Both the position numbers and the translations under genes were made by a program. Below the pieces are notes generated by a model, which had not been told where the DNA came from, did no database searches, and saw nothing but the letters and a program-made list of their open reading frames with translations. From Gyrodactylus bullatarudis (taxonomy: Eukaryota; Platyhelminthes; Monogenea; Gyrodactylidea; Gyrodactylidae), in contig SSNU01000172.1 in NCBI GenBank assembly GCA_012064415.1, forward strand, positions 124,001-188,000: a stretch of 64,000 nt of DNA, read 5' to 3'. This document shows, piece by piece, positions 20,001-30,673 of the stretch (within the stretch, counting starts at the first letter, position 1; every line of letters starts with the position of its first letter).

Positions 20001-22645
20001 ATATATATATATCCCCACTTGTAGTGATGATTGAGAAATTTGAGCTTACCTCCTCATTGAAAATAGGGAAAAACTCCAATCTGAATAACAACAACTATCA
20101 TTCAAACTAATGTCCCTTTCTACTCTTTTAGGTAATCTGCCTGTTATTCAACAATCGAAAAGTATGGATATATCTTCTTCTTCTTCTTCTTCTTTATTTA
20201 TTAATTGAAATTGTATTTATTCTGCTTCTCGTTTAATTCCATGTGAGTCTCTACTCGTGTATTGCTGTAGTAGTTACTGATATTGTTAAAAGAATGATTG
20301 AAAAATTCCCATCTAATTTTCTCTGTGGGAAAAAGCAATAAAAAAGTGAGTACACGAGAAGAGAAGACAAAAATAATTTTTCGGCCTGTAGGCCTTTCCT
20401 ATCTCTCTAATCTTTTAATGTAAGATTTTAAATGTTCTCTTCTTGCTGTGTATTGTTTTTTAATCATTCTCTATTTTTCTGTTATCATTACTTATTGAAA
20501 CTAAACACATGAATAAGTAAAGTAGTTACTTTGTGGATTGAAAAATCTTTCTTATTCCTTTCCGAAAGGAGTGTATTGCACACTTTGAGAAAAAATTCTC
20601 AAATCAGGACAATTTCAAATTTAGACATTTTTAAAATTTTCCTTTAATCAAGGCAAAAATATCTGTTGAATGAACAAATTCTTCAGAAAACTGTAAGAAA
20701 TTTATTGTCTATACCGTTGTTCGCTTGCTAAATTAGAGAAAAAACATATTTAGTGAGGTAGCAAGTAAACAACGCTAAAAAAATAATAAGATGAATTTGA
20801 ATTTTCCTACAGGTGAAAGATTGCTAAAGATACCCTGCAAAGTGTGTGGCGATCGAGCTTCGGGAAAACACTACGGAATCTTTAGCTGTGATGGATGTTC
20901 AGGATTCTTTAAGCGTAGCATTCACAAGAATCGTGTTTATACATGCAAGGGTGTTGGGGAAATGAAGGGGCGATGTTATGTTGATCGTAACCACCGAAAT
21001 CACTGTAGAGCCTGTCGCCTGGAGAAATGTTTTGCTTCAAAGATGGATCGGGATGGTGAGTAATTCTACGATTAATTATAAGAGTTAATTTCATTTTTGA
21101 CTATAGTCATTTCATTTTTTGCATTTTTGACTACACTTTTTACAGTTTTGACTTCAATTTGAAAAAATATTTTACTTTTGACTACACTTTCTTCCATATT
21201 TTACACATTTCACTATAGTCAAATTCCGATTAAAATATTTTTTCCAGATTTATGTCATAATTGTTGTCATAAATGTAAAATCTAAATTAACTATAATCAA
21301 AATAAATCTGGAAAAAATATTTGAATCGGAAATTTGACATTAGTCAAATGTGTAAAACATGGAAGAAAGTGTAGTAAAATATTTTTTCAAATTGAAGTCA
21401 AAACTGTAAAAAGTGTAGTCAAAAATGTAAATATGAGAGAAAGTGTAATCAGAAATATAACAAAGAAAAAAAAGTGTAGTCAAAAACGTAATTAAGGATA
21501 AATTATTGGAAAACAGCTTTTGGTTCTCTTTCAACTTTGACTATTACTACTCGAAATCTGTAGATCATCGAGGTCAGGCAGATACGTATCTGTAAGGATA
21601 TTTATTGAAAAATATTATTTTCTTATTTAGCTGTTCAGCATGAAAGGGGACCTAGAAAAAATAAACAACAACAAAAGATTTCAAGAATCAACAATGCAAC
21701 CATAAATGGAATGCTGAATGAGACCTCTTCCCAGAATGAAAGAGAGCCCATCTTTCAAGATGATCATGTGATACCTTCTGAGTTTCTTCAATTTGATCGA
21801 TATTCTTCAGTGATATTCAATAATAACAGTAATAAAGGTTTTGAAATTTTCAAAGATTTCCTCTTTCCGACCGGTCTAGTGAATTTTACGCAGATGTCGG
21901 TGAATGACTTTGTCGATACCAGTTTAATAAAAGTCAACACTGTTTGTCTCCACTGTCTAGACTCGGTTATAGTCAAGAATATTGGCTTTCGAGTCTTACT
22001 AAAGGCATTTCAATCGATTAATCAGTCCTTCAATCTTTTTGATGATAACTCCCTAGAAGTGAGTTTCATTTCTAGAGACGAGAACAATTCAACCCTTAAA
22101 ATTGCATTTTAATATTTACTTCTAAATTGAAATGAGGTACAAGAGACCCAAAAATATCTTTTCAAGGTTGAATAGATAATTTTTCCTTATACAATCTAAA
22201 AATTGTATCTTTCGCAAAAGATGAAAATGAATTTAAAATCCCTTGAGATATATTTATTTTTTCTTTAATATACTTGTAAGTAGTTTTATTTTACAGTTTA
22301 GTGAAAAGTGGAAACAAATGTTTATGATCCACCTTGCAATTGATATAAACCAAGAAATTGATTTAATAATCCCATTGACCTGGTGCTGGGATAATCAGGA
22401 TAAAACTAAGGAAAGCTTCCTTGCAAATTTGAATTTGATGAGGCAAATTTCGGAAAAGATTCTGATAACAGCATCAACAGTTGGTTTCTCTGAAATTAAT
22501 TTAAGTGAGTCACAGTTTTGATGCATCTATTTATTGAAGAAAACTTGATTTTTTACTTTCAGAGGAACTAGGAATTTGGAATGTGTTCGAAGAAGCTAAA
22601 AAAGTTTCAATTGATCTTATTTACCGAATATTCTTCAAAAACTAA
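17078..22645 (+). CDS. tll: tailless/TLX-type (NR2E) nuclear receptor with divergent ligand-binding domain
   Basis: Proposed exons are 17078-17177, 20813-21055, 21631-22058, 22297-22504 and 22563-22645, giving 353 aa with all phases in agreement. Exon 1 is inferred from its ATG, donor GTGAGT and matching phase; a local start at 20791 ([12 protein letters not shown]) is the alternative. The DNA-binding domain is clear: [17 protein letters not shown]-box [11 protein letters not shown], and [13 protein letters not shown]. The following [13 protein letters not shown] crosses the exon 2/3 junction and is a TLX hallmark. The D-box loop between its first two cysteines has nine residues; I recall seven in TLX and tailless. 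The remaining 215 residues should be the ligand-binding domain but show almost no recognisable signature, only weak hints such as [18 protein letters not shown] proteins are transcriptional repressors of neural and anterior patterning. Confidence 0.75.
17536..17786. repeat. decayed MITE related to 36828-37084
   Basis: It follows a TTAA (17532-17535) and starts CCTTCAAAGTCCCA. The interior matches 36880-37070, including CTGGAATACG and AACGTTTTTTTGAAAA. The right end is lost. Confidence 0.6.
17813..18033 (-). CDS. possible orphan exon, unidentified
   Basis: On the minus strand an open stretch of about 73 codons runs between an acceptor (TTTTTTTTAAG) and a donor (ACAG/GTATGA). Its peptide looks protein-like (for example [17 protein letters not shown]). 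No partner exon or family is recognised. It lies inside the proposed first intron of the nuclear receptor. It may be a pseudo-exon or transposon fragment. Confidence 0.25.
18915..19885. mobile_element. non-autonomous element with arms of about 160 bp
   Basis: The left arm (about 18915-19085) and right arm (about 19727-19885) are inverted copies: GCCAGTATGTGGTTGTGATG on the left returns as CATCACAACCACATACTGGC on the right. The inner edges share AACACCTCATTG. The 640-bp middle has no coding capacity. It lies in the proposed first intron of the nuclear receptor. Target-site duplications are not clear. Confidence 0.7.
21122..21427. repeat. fold-back element filling receptor intron 2
   Basis: Left arm 21122-21255 and right arm about 21300-21427 are imperfect inverted copies. 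CATTTTTGACTACACTTTTT at the left edge returns as its complement at the right edge. The motif TTTGACTACACTTT also recurs directly within each arm. The transcript would form a long hairpin in this intron. Confidence 0.75.
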
Positions 22646-22715
22646 GACGCAATATTTCAAAATAACAAATAAATTCATTATAAAATATATATATATTTGT
22701 TTTTGATTCAAAATT

Positions 22716-23260
22716 TTACAAGTTTGCGATTCTTGATAATTTTCCTGATTGATTAATGCCAAATCTAGCAGCAGGATGGCAAGTTCTTTTTCGACAAAAT
22801 TCGAAAAGATCACTTTCTGAAAGACCTAGGCCAGAATCTTTAAATTTAATTTTCTTGTTATTATTATTATTTGACAAATTTTCTGATTTTCGCTTGAGCA
22901 ACATTTTTTCTGATGCTTTCTCATTAGTATCTGAACATTTTTGCGGAACAAATTCAACTTGATACTTTCCATGGTTTTTGGCTTTCTGGAAAAAATTTGA
23001 AACCTCTTTATTTTCTACATTTTTAAGGCTGCTTTCGTAGATATCACTCCATATATTGACAATTTCCTCTTTATTTCCAAGCTAGAAATGAAGATAATAT
23101 TGAAATTTATTCTTACTCCTTTCAAATCTTGTCTTTTTGAAACTCTAATACATTCTGTCCTTCCATTTCGTAGTTTCCCCAAACCCTCTCCGTCATTCCA
23201 GCCAAATTTATTCAATATTTTGGAACCAAAATCACAGGTAAATTTTTTATCCTTTTTCAT
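22716..23260 (-). CDS. GPATCH4: G-patch protein, GPATCH4-like, 169 aa
   Basis: Exons 23260-23117 and 23081-22716 are joined over a 35-nt intron (23082-23116). A G-patch lies at residues 9-34 (FGSKILNKFGWNDGEGLGK, then RNGRTECIRVSKRQD). After the splice LGNKEEIVNIWSDIYES follows. The C-terminal part has the GPATCH4 signature: LFEFCRKRTCHPAARFGI, then GKLSRI. Human GPATCH4 (about 446 aa as I recall) extends into a long basic tail that is absent here. The family is nucleolar and acts with RNA helicases such as DHX15. It converges on the receptor gene with 70 bp between stop codons and is head-to-head with the hnRNP gene. Confidence 0.82.
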
Positions 23261-23369
23261 TTCAATAAGCGAATCATTGCAACAAAAACAAAATTTTCCA
23301 CTGACTTTGTTTATAACAGATCACATCCTTTGAATTCGGAATCCATTTTTTAAGGGAACAAAATCTACT
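23261..23369. promoter_or_regulatory. shared promoter of GPATCH4 and the hnRNP gene
   Basis: A span of 109 bp separates the divergent ATG codons. No individual element is recognised. Confidence 0.5.
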
Positions 23370-24407
23370 ATGGTCCATATGAAAAGCGACAAAGAAGAAC
23401 AAAACAAGAAATTATTCATTGGTGGTCTCAATCCGAAGACTGACGAAGAAACTCTTAAAGGTTTCTATAGCAAATGGGGAGAAATAACCGATGTTGTAGT
23501 TATGAAGGATCCCAAAACAGGAAAGTCTAGAGGATTTGGGTTTGTTACATATGCGGATTCTGCGTCTGTTGATATGGCTCAAAAGAATAGACCTCATGAA
23601 ATCGATGAAAAGACAGTTGATACTAAGAGAGCTATGCCAAAAAATCATACAAATCCAACAATTCATTCATCCGTCAATAAAATTTTTGTTGGTGGTCTCA
23701 AGACGGAAATCACTGAAGAGGATCTTAAAGAATACTTCTCATCCTTTGGCAATATTACCCAAGCTGACATTGTCCGTAACAAAGAGACGAATGAATCAAA
23801 AAAGTTTGGCTTCGTGACATTTGATGATAATGACTCTGTTGATAAAATCATTCTTAGCTGTCCTCATCATATTAAAGATACTAAAGTAGATGTAAACAAG
23901 GCTGTTAGCAAGAACGAAATGCGTGATATGAAAGATAAGAACATTCGTCAACCTCCTGGCCAACAATACTATGGTAGTGGTAATTTTTTCGATATATCTT
24001 GATTATTCCTATTTCTGATTTACTTTATTTTTAGGTGGATATGGTCCAGGTTATGGAGGATATAATTCTTATCCTGGTTATGGATACGGTTATGCCGGCG
24101 GATATGGGGCTGGTGGTTATGAAGGCTATGGTGGATATGAAGAATTTGGTTATGGTGGTGGCCAAGAGTTCGGTGTTTATAATAATCAAGGATATGGTGG
24201 TGGTCCAATGAAACCGGGCAGGGGACAAAAGTTGGTTCAAGTTTTCATTCAATTAATTAATCTTTTTCTATGTTGTATTTATTTTTTAGTTTCCAAAGAC
24301 ATGCTCCTTACCAACAAGGAAATCAGCAGCCAGGGAAAGCTGCTCCCCCCTCTGGTATTCCAGCACCGAATTCCCAGAATCCAAATGCAGCTTATTCCGA
24401 ATCATAA
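23370..24407 (+). CDS. hnRNP A/B-like protein with two RRMs and Gly-Tyr-rich tail
   Basis: Exons 23370-23979, 24035-24230 and 24290-24407 give 307 aa. Introns are 55 and 59 nt and phases match. RRM1 (about residues 14-90) has RNP2 KLFIGGL and RNP1 RGFGFVTY. RRM2 (about 103-180) has KIFVGGL and KKFGFVTF. From residue 197 the protein is a low-complexity Gly/Tyr tail (for example GGYGPGYGGYNSYPG), ending in Gln-, Pro- and Asn-rich sequence. This is the hnRNP A1/A2B1 or Hrb/squid-like architecture, acting in splicing, mRNA packaging and transport. A tail of this type is prion-like and can phase separate. The exact orthologue within the hnRNP A/B group cannot be fixed by eye. Confidence 0.9.
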
Positions 24408-25131
24408 TTAATTAATGATGTTATTACTTAATCATAAGTAAGATTCAATTTTGTTGTCAATTTTGTATTGTTTCTTGAAAATTCTCACATTTTATATGTT
24501 CTTGTCATTTATTTATTTTTAACTCTCAATTCTCTCTCTAGCTTAATTTAATTTCGACCCTGTGACAAGAACCTAATGGCAAATTTATTAGATTTGTTTA
24601 ATAATCTTTATATTACATTTAGCCTCTCTTCATATTGTAGCCTCCAAAGCATTACAGAGATAAGCTATAAGAGACCAATCGTATAAAATAAGTTAATAAA
24701 TAAATCTTAAGATGCCTCTCCTGTTTATTTAATTATTAATTACAGTATTGCTTTCGTTCAGAAAAAAAATTATCCAGCTAACCAGAATTTGGTGATCACC
24801 AACTGGTTGATGAATGGGCTGATGGAATTGGAAAATTCTCTGGCAAAATTATGACGTCATGCATCTGGTTCTCTCTCTGTACGGCTACGATAACAAGTAC
24901 AGTTTAAACAAATAAACTAGCCTAAGGTTCTTAGAATCAGCGTGTCCAAATTAACGAGATTTTTTTCAAATTAAAAATATAGCTAGATTAATTAAGAAAT
25001 TTTTATTCTATTTCAGATTACATTTGTAAATTTCGTAAATAATTTGTTTCGAATATAAATTTTTACATATAAATCTTTCATGTTTTCTTATCAAAAAATA
25101 TTTACAAAAAGTAGAGTTAAATTATTAGTCA
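24408..25131. other. convergent intergenic spacer
   Basis: It lies between the hnRNP 3' end and the SIN3 stop codon and holds the 3' UTRs. An AATAAA-type signal (GTTAATAAATAAATC) is present near 24690-24707. Nothing else is recognised. Confidence 0.5.
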
Positions 25132-28100
25132 TTATTTATTGCAAACTTCAATGGTGTCGTCTGGGTCCTTCTTAGTTTCCATGCTGGACCGAATAAGTTT
25201 AGACTCAAGGAAATTGTGGAAGCGCTGTTTTCTGGCAGTATCGTCCATCTTCACTCGGGTTTCTTTATGTCTGTAGAAAATTCCATACGATCCGACACTC
25301 CAGTTGATTTTGTACGACTTGGGTGTTCCATTTATTTGATTTGAAGACCAGGTTGGGGAATTTCCCTTTTCAGAGTAATTGCATAATTTATTGTCCCTAT
25401 TTGATTCCATGTAATCTGTATTGAATGTGTTCCTGAAAAGTTCCTCCTTTGTAAGCTCAGCCTTGAAGATACTCATGATTAACTTGTGATGATCAGCCAC
25501 TGAAGCAGGTATGTTTTTAGAATCCTTCTCTAGAAGATCTTCAACTGGATCCTAGAAAAAACCAGGAGTAAGATAAAAAATATTACATTAGAATTAGACA
25601 ATGCTCACTTTTTTATCAGGATTGAGAAGAGTTTCAATCTTTTTCCTATTCACATAATTGTTGGTCAGCGCTTTGACACATTTTCTGACATTTCTGAATA
25701 AAAGTACAGGTCTAATTCTTGATGAGAGAGCAATTATGATGGGCGTTTGATAATATGATTGAGTATTGTTTTCACTACTAGGATTAGTCTCGGGCGAGTT
25801 CATCGTCAAGTTGATAAAGTATCTGACAATGTAATCAAGCCAATTTTTACACTCAGAATCGGGATAATCTAGGAATTTCTAGGAATTTGAAAAAATATCA
25901 AAAAAGTGTCTGAGAATGAACTGGTCTGTTGAAACTAACTTTATAGGAATTGTAACATTTGTTCTCAATGGCACTTTGTTCTTGTAAAAGTTGAACAAAT
26001 TGAATAGATTTATTACCATGCTTTTGATGTTTCACCGATCGCTTCTTACTAAATGGTTCAGTTAAACGGATGAGAATAACCGAGGTCTTTTTCATAATAA
26101 TCATGGGGTAACAATTCGAGGTGGTCTTGCATGCTTGTTCATTGCCGACATCGGGTTCTTTGGCATTTTGATTATTATTATTAGTAGTAGTAGTATTAGG
26201 GACAACATTTGTTGTGCTAGAGGGTTGGGATGGATTAGAGCTGACAGGGTTGTTGCTATTATTGTTGTTATTATTATTAGTGGTTGTAGTGTAGGTATTA
26301 TTATTATTATTATTATTGTTTGAGTTGGTATTGGAAGTAGCCAGAGGAAATGGGGGATTATTTTGATGATCTGAATTCTTGTCCAAATTCAAGTTTGAGT
26401 CACTAGCAAAGGCCTGCATTACTTCACAGGAATATTCCACTTCATCAGAGAGACGTTCGATTCTATTGCGGATATTTCCACTTACTCCAAATATTGGAAC
26501 TCTAAAAGAAAATTATGAAGGTTGAATCAATTTTATATAAAATGATAATAATAATAGTGATTATGAGTCGAATAGATGGTCTAAGGACTAACCGAATCTT
26601 GACGTTTGGACGAATATTCTTGTAGTGATAATTTCCGTTCCAGGTGAGATAGAGACTAGTCAACTTTTCACTCAAGGGATCATTACATGCAACGGTGTGA
26701 AGTTGCTTGACAATATTACCAATAAGTTTGTCCATTGTAAACCAGGGATAGGCGTAAATACCAAACATGTCTCGTAAATGATCCTCATAAGAGGCGATAT
26801 CTTCAGCACCATCAAGCAAGTCTTTTACATGACCTATGAAGGGAGAGGATCAAGAATTGAAATATTATTTTTATCATCTGTTTCATTGCTTACTAAGTGC
26901 TCTTCGATAATATTTCGAAGGTTCAAGGGGATAGAGCTTCCTGAGTCGGAGAACTTCAGCAGCTTGAATAGATGTAGGGGCTTCTCTAGCTGCTTCCATG
27001 ACTAGAATGTCTCCACGTCTCTTTAGCAAGTCTAGTCTTGAGACCAACAAATGATAAAGACGAATTAGACAATACCAATGGTTATTTCCGTAGAAAAGGG
27101 AGTAAGATTCCTCATTATTTTGGCTAACGAGAGATGTCTTTTTGAGGAATTTTGAATTCTGCAAATGAAGAATGGAAATCAATAAAATGGAATCATTAAA
27201 GTGGATTCGGAGTAGGCAAACATACACAATATCGATGAGTTGAGGATTCCTCGTCACCATCATTTTCATTTTTAACTTGATCCTCCTCATCGCAGTTTTG
27301 TTCATTGTTTGTGGGGGTAGCATCTCCCTCTTCTTCATCCTCCTCGTCATCAGATTGTGGGAAATGCTCATTTTGAAAGAAGTCCTGGACAACAGACCGA
27401 ATGATGAATTTCATCTCTTTTTTATCTTCTTTGCTGGAGTTGGTTTGTCTCTTGACATGATGGATAATGAGACTCATTGCATCTTCGAGAACTTCACTAC
27501 AGTGCTCATCATTATCTGGGAATTTGAGGGCCAAATGAGCACTGCCCATGCGCCCGGTACCTTCGTAGACATTGATCAAGTGACTGCCATAGGTTGTAGT
27601 GAAGCTTTGATTAATACGATAATAGGGAGATATCAGGGGTCCGACATTGCTAAGACAATTCAACTTGTGTGACTCAGAGAAAAGAAGTTGGTCTCCATTA
27701 GCAAAGGCCATATGGTCAATTGGTATAAGATGCAGAGATCCAAATATCAGACAGCTAATTGGATCAGATAAATTACTCGGCATTTGAGATTGAAGGGACT
27801 GAAATATTTGGAAAAGACATAAGAATTAGGTAAAATGATGATTTGAAATTAACGATAAATATAGGATAATTAAAGAGAGAAGCTACTCACTCTATCTCCA
27901 AAGGCGATTGACTCAATTTGATTGATAAAATTCTTATTTTTAATAAGAGGAGAATCTTTCTGCTTAAATACAGTACCCTGGTGGTCGAGAGATTTGAGAT
28001 AATTACGACTATCTTGATCAGACCAAATTCTCTGATATGACTTGATGGCTTCTTTCCATTCCATTTCTTTTTGTTTCATCCGGTTAATGACAAGACCAAC

Positions 28101-30203
28101 AGCAGTTTTTGGACATCTCTTCAGGCCAATAATGACTTCATTTGCTTTTTCACCATAGACACGGTGGATGGCCTTTCTCATGAGCACGGCTGAGCTTCCG
28201 CCCAAGCATTCATCAATTTTGAAATTTTGTAATTCCTCTCGACTCAATTTGTCCATGGTATGCTTGACAGAAAGAAGAGATTGCATAGCACCACGGTTGA
28301 GTTCAACGACCATGTCAACCTCGTATCGTTCATCTTCAACACGATAAATGCTTTCTTCAAATGGAGACTTTTTTGAAGCTACAAACTGGGAATCTTCAGA
28401 AGCCAAGGAAGCAAAACTAATGTAGTAGTCATTTAAAACTTCTCTTGATAATGGAGAATTCAGACGACCAGTACACAACGGCTGAGGATAATCATAAGGA
28501 AGGATTTTGTAGCTAGCACCGCAAGTTTTCAGCTTGGAAAAATCCAAGTCAAATCTCTTTTCATACATGGATTGCACAGCAATTTTATCGACGTCATTCT
28601 TCTTTGAGTTCTGTAAATTTAAGAAAAATACAAAATTAAAATTTAGCTGGGTTTTCTTGTGCCTAAGGTTAGTTTTAAGAAAATTAAGAGAAGAAAAAAA
28701 TCAAAGGACAAAAATATTATCAAAGCTTACACTAAGTAAATCTTTGAGTTGCCGCCACAAGTCAACATGTTGATTGCTGAATAACGGCTTACAAGCGTCA
28801 AGGAGGTCGTCTTTTTTAATCATGTTATTATTAAAGAGTTGAATGTTTTGAAGTAGGCATTTATAACTCTGGGAACTAAGCGAGTTGTTGCGAAATGCAT
28901 CATAAATCTACAATATTTTAAGGTGATGAAAATCAAAAATATATTTCGGAATTTAAAATGATCAGAGCCTCAAAAATGTTTGCTTGAAGAGATTTTCAGT
29001 TTTCAAGGAATGAGGGTTCCTAAAGAAATCCTCAACTTTCAATCCAATACTAAATCGATTAATTAATCAGCTTTATTAATTATAATATCTAAATAGAATA
29101 ATTTATAAGAAACTTTTGAGCGATTAATTACCACTATTTAAGCCACAGAAAATCTTCTAACAGTTACTCAAAATAGTCGTTTATGAGGCTCCAATTATGT
29201 TAATAAAATTTCAAAAACTCACCTTTTGTAAGACATTTAGGTCAGTACTATTGCCAATTTTAGTAAAATCTGATATACTGATGTCTCTAACATTATTATC
29301 AGGGAATTTGGATTTTTTCACAGTCCCATGGCCTTGGTTAGTAACACTGTTAGTTTCCGATTGAATAGATCTTTTGAGTTGATTTGAATCGGGTTTATTA
29401 TATCTCCTCTGAAATTCATCATTCTTGGGTTTATTCTTATTATAAGCTGGACTTGCAATTCTTTTGAGATTATTAGTATTCGTTGCATTACTAACGAAAG
29501 ATGACTCTGGAAGGAATTTGTTGAACTCTCTTAATAAATCATTGTGACCTCCAAATAGACTAGCAACCTCTTTGGATACAGTTTTTTCAGCATTTTGTCG
29601 TTTTGTAGCATCATTATCTCTTAGCTCGTTTTGATACCAGTGTAATATTCTAAGGAAACTTCGGTATACTTCAGGCGATGTAATGAAACGATTCTAATTG
29701 GATAGAACAAAGAGAAATATAAATTTTTAAAATTCTAATCACACAAGATATAAGTCTTTCCAGAACATAATATGAGCTTACCTTGACTTTGTTAGCAAAC
29801 TGTAATGCATGATTGTATTGCATCTGATTATTCTCTGATGTGTGTTTAATTGGTGAGCGACCCTTTTGATTTTCAATCTCTTCAGCTTTTATGGAGATAT
29901 CATCGAGAGTTGAAGCACTTTTAACTTGATTATTAGGACCCTCCATACAATAACCTTCTGGTATGAATGAGTTGAAACCTCCAATCAAGTCTGGATGATC
30001 CTTGAACAATTCTCGTACGCGATTTATAACGGTATTAGTGTCGATACTGAAAAAATTTAAGATATGAAAAATATAATGGCTTACGTTTGTGCCTTGAAAT
30101 CACGCATTACATCCAAAAAAGTAATATAAGTTGGACCTTGTCCTTCAAATCGTTCTTTCACCAAGTCCAAATAGGACAAGGCATCGTTTACATTTAGCCT
30201 CAT
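25132..30203 (-). CDS. Sin3: SIN3 transcriptional corepressor
   Basis: Eleven exons: 30203-30085, 30046-29782, 29693-29223, 28908-28731, 28610-27891, 27798-27226, 27158-26894, 26833-26593, 26501-25940, 25878-25609 and 25551-25132. They give about 1,360 aa. PAH1 spans exons 1-2 ([17 protein letters not shown], then [19 protein letters not shown]). PAH2 spans exons 2-3 ([11 protein letters not shown], then [19 protein letters not shown]). PAH3 is in exon 4. Exon 5 holds the HDAC-interaction domain ([34 protein letters not shown]). Later exons carry an acidic stretch, [35 protein letters not shown] and a poly-Asn tract. SIN3 scaffolds Rpd3/HDAC1-2 complexes. Exon 4 has one extra base (see findings). 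The N-terminus begins directly in PAH1, so an upstream exon may be missing. Confidence 0.92.
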
Positions 30204-30673
30204 GAGTATACAGTGAATGATAGCAACAAAGAGGAACAATATCTTGCGAGGAATAACTATTTTAGAAAGTTATCATGTAATGGGCTCGAATGAGTTGACA
30301 GAAACTATTGTTTATTGATTTCTAACTTTATAATTAAAAATTTCAAATTAGATGGGAATAGTGTATTTAAAACAACATATTGTCTAAAGTTAAAAAACAT
30401 TCAGAATCATAAAGAATTGGCTCATTAAATTTTTAATAACTTTTCTTATATAGATTTTAGAATATCAAATTGTTTATTATCTGTTCACAATTATTGATTC
30501 TATTAATTCTAACTTATTTCGCTCTGAACGAATCTAATATAATTTTTTTGATATTTTAATGACTTACACAGAGTGTTTGATTAAATTTTTGTTTAAAATC
30601 ATTGGAATTATTGTACACATATGAATTTTGACTCCAATAATTAAGGACTAGATCTGATGTAATTTCAACTGAT
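30204..30673. promoter_or_regulatory. divergent promoter region of SIN3 and Vav
   Basis: A span of 470 bp separates the two start codons. It is very AT-rich, with no recognised element. It could also hold an upstream SIN3 exon, though I found none. Confidence 0.4.

Noticed and set aside
20170..20195. CTT microsatellite
   Set aside because: It is a short simple repeat with no evident role.
24020..24252. His/Ile-rich frames antisense to the hnRNP tail
   Set aside because: They are mirror images of the Gly/Tyr-codon repeats of the hnRNP exon 2, with no independent support.
26135..26323. Ile/Val-rich frame antisense to SIN3
   Set aside because: It is a by-product of the poly-Asn codon repeat of SIN3 exon 9.
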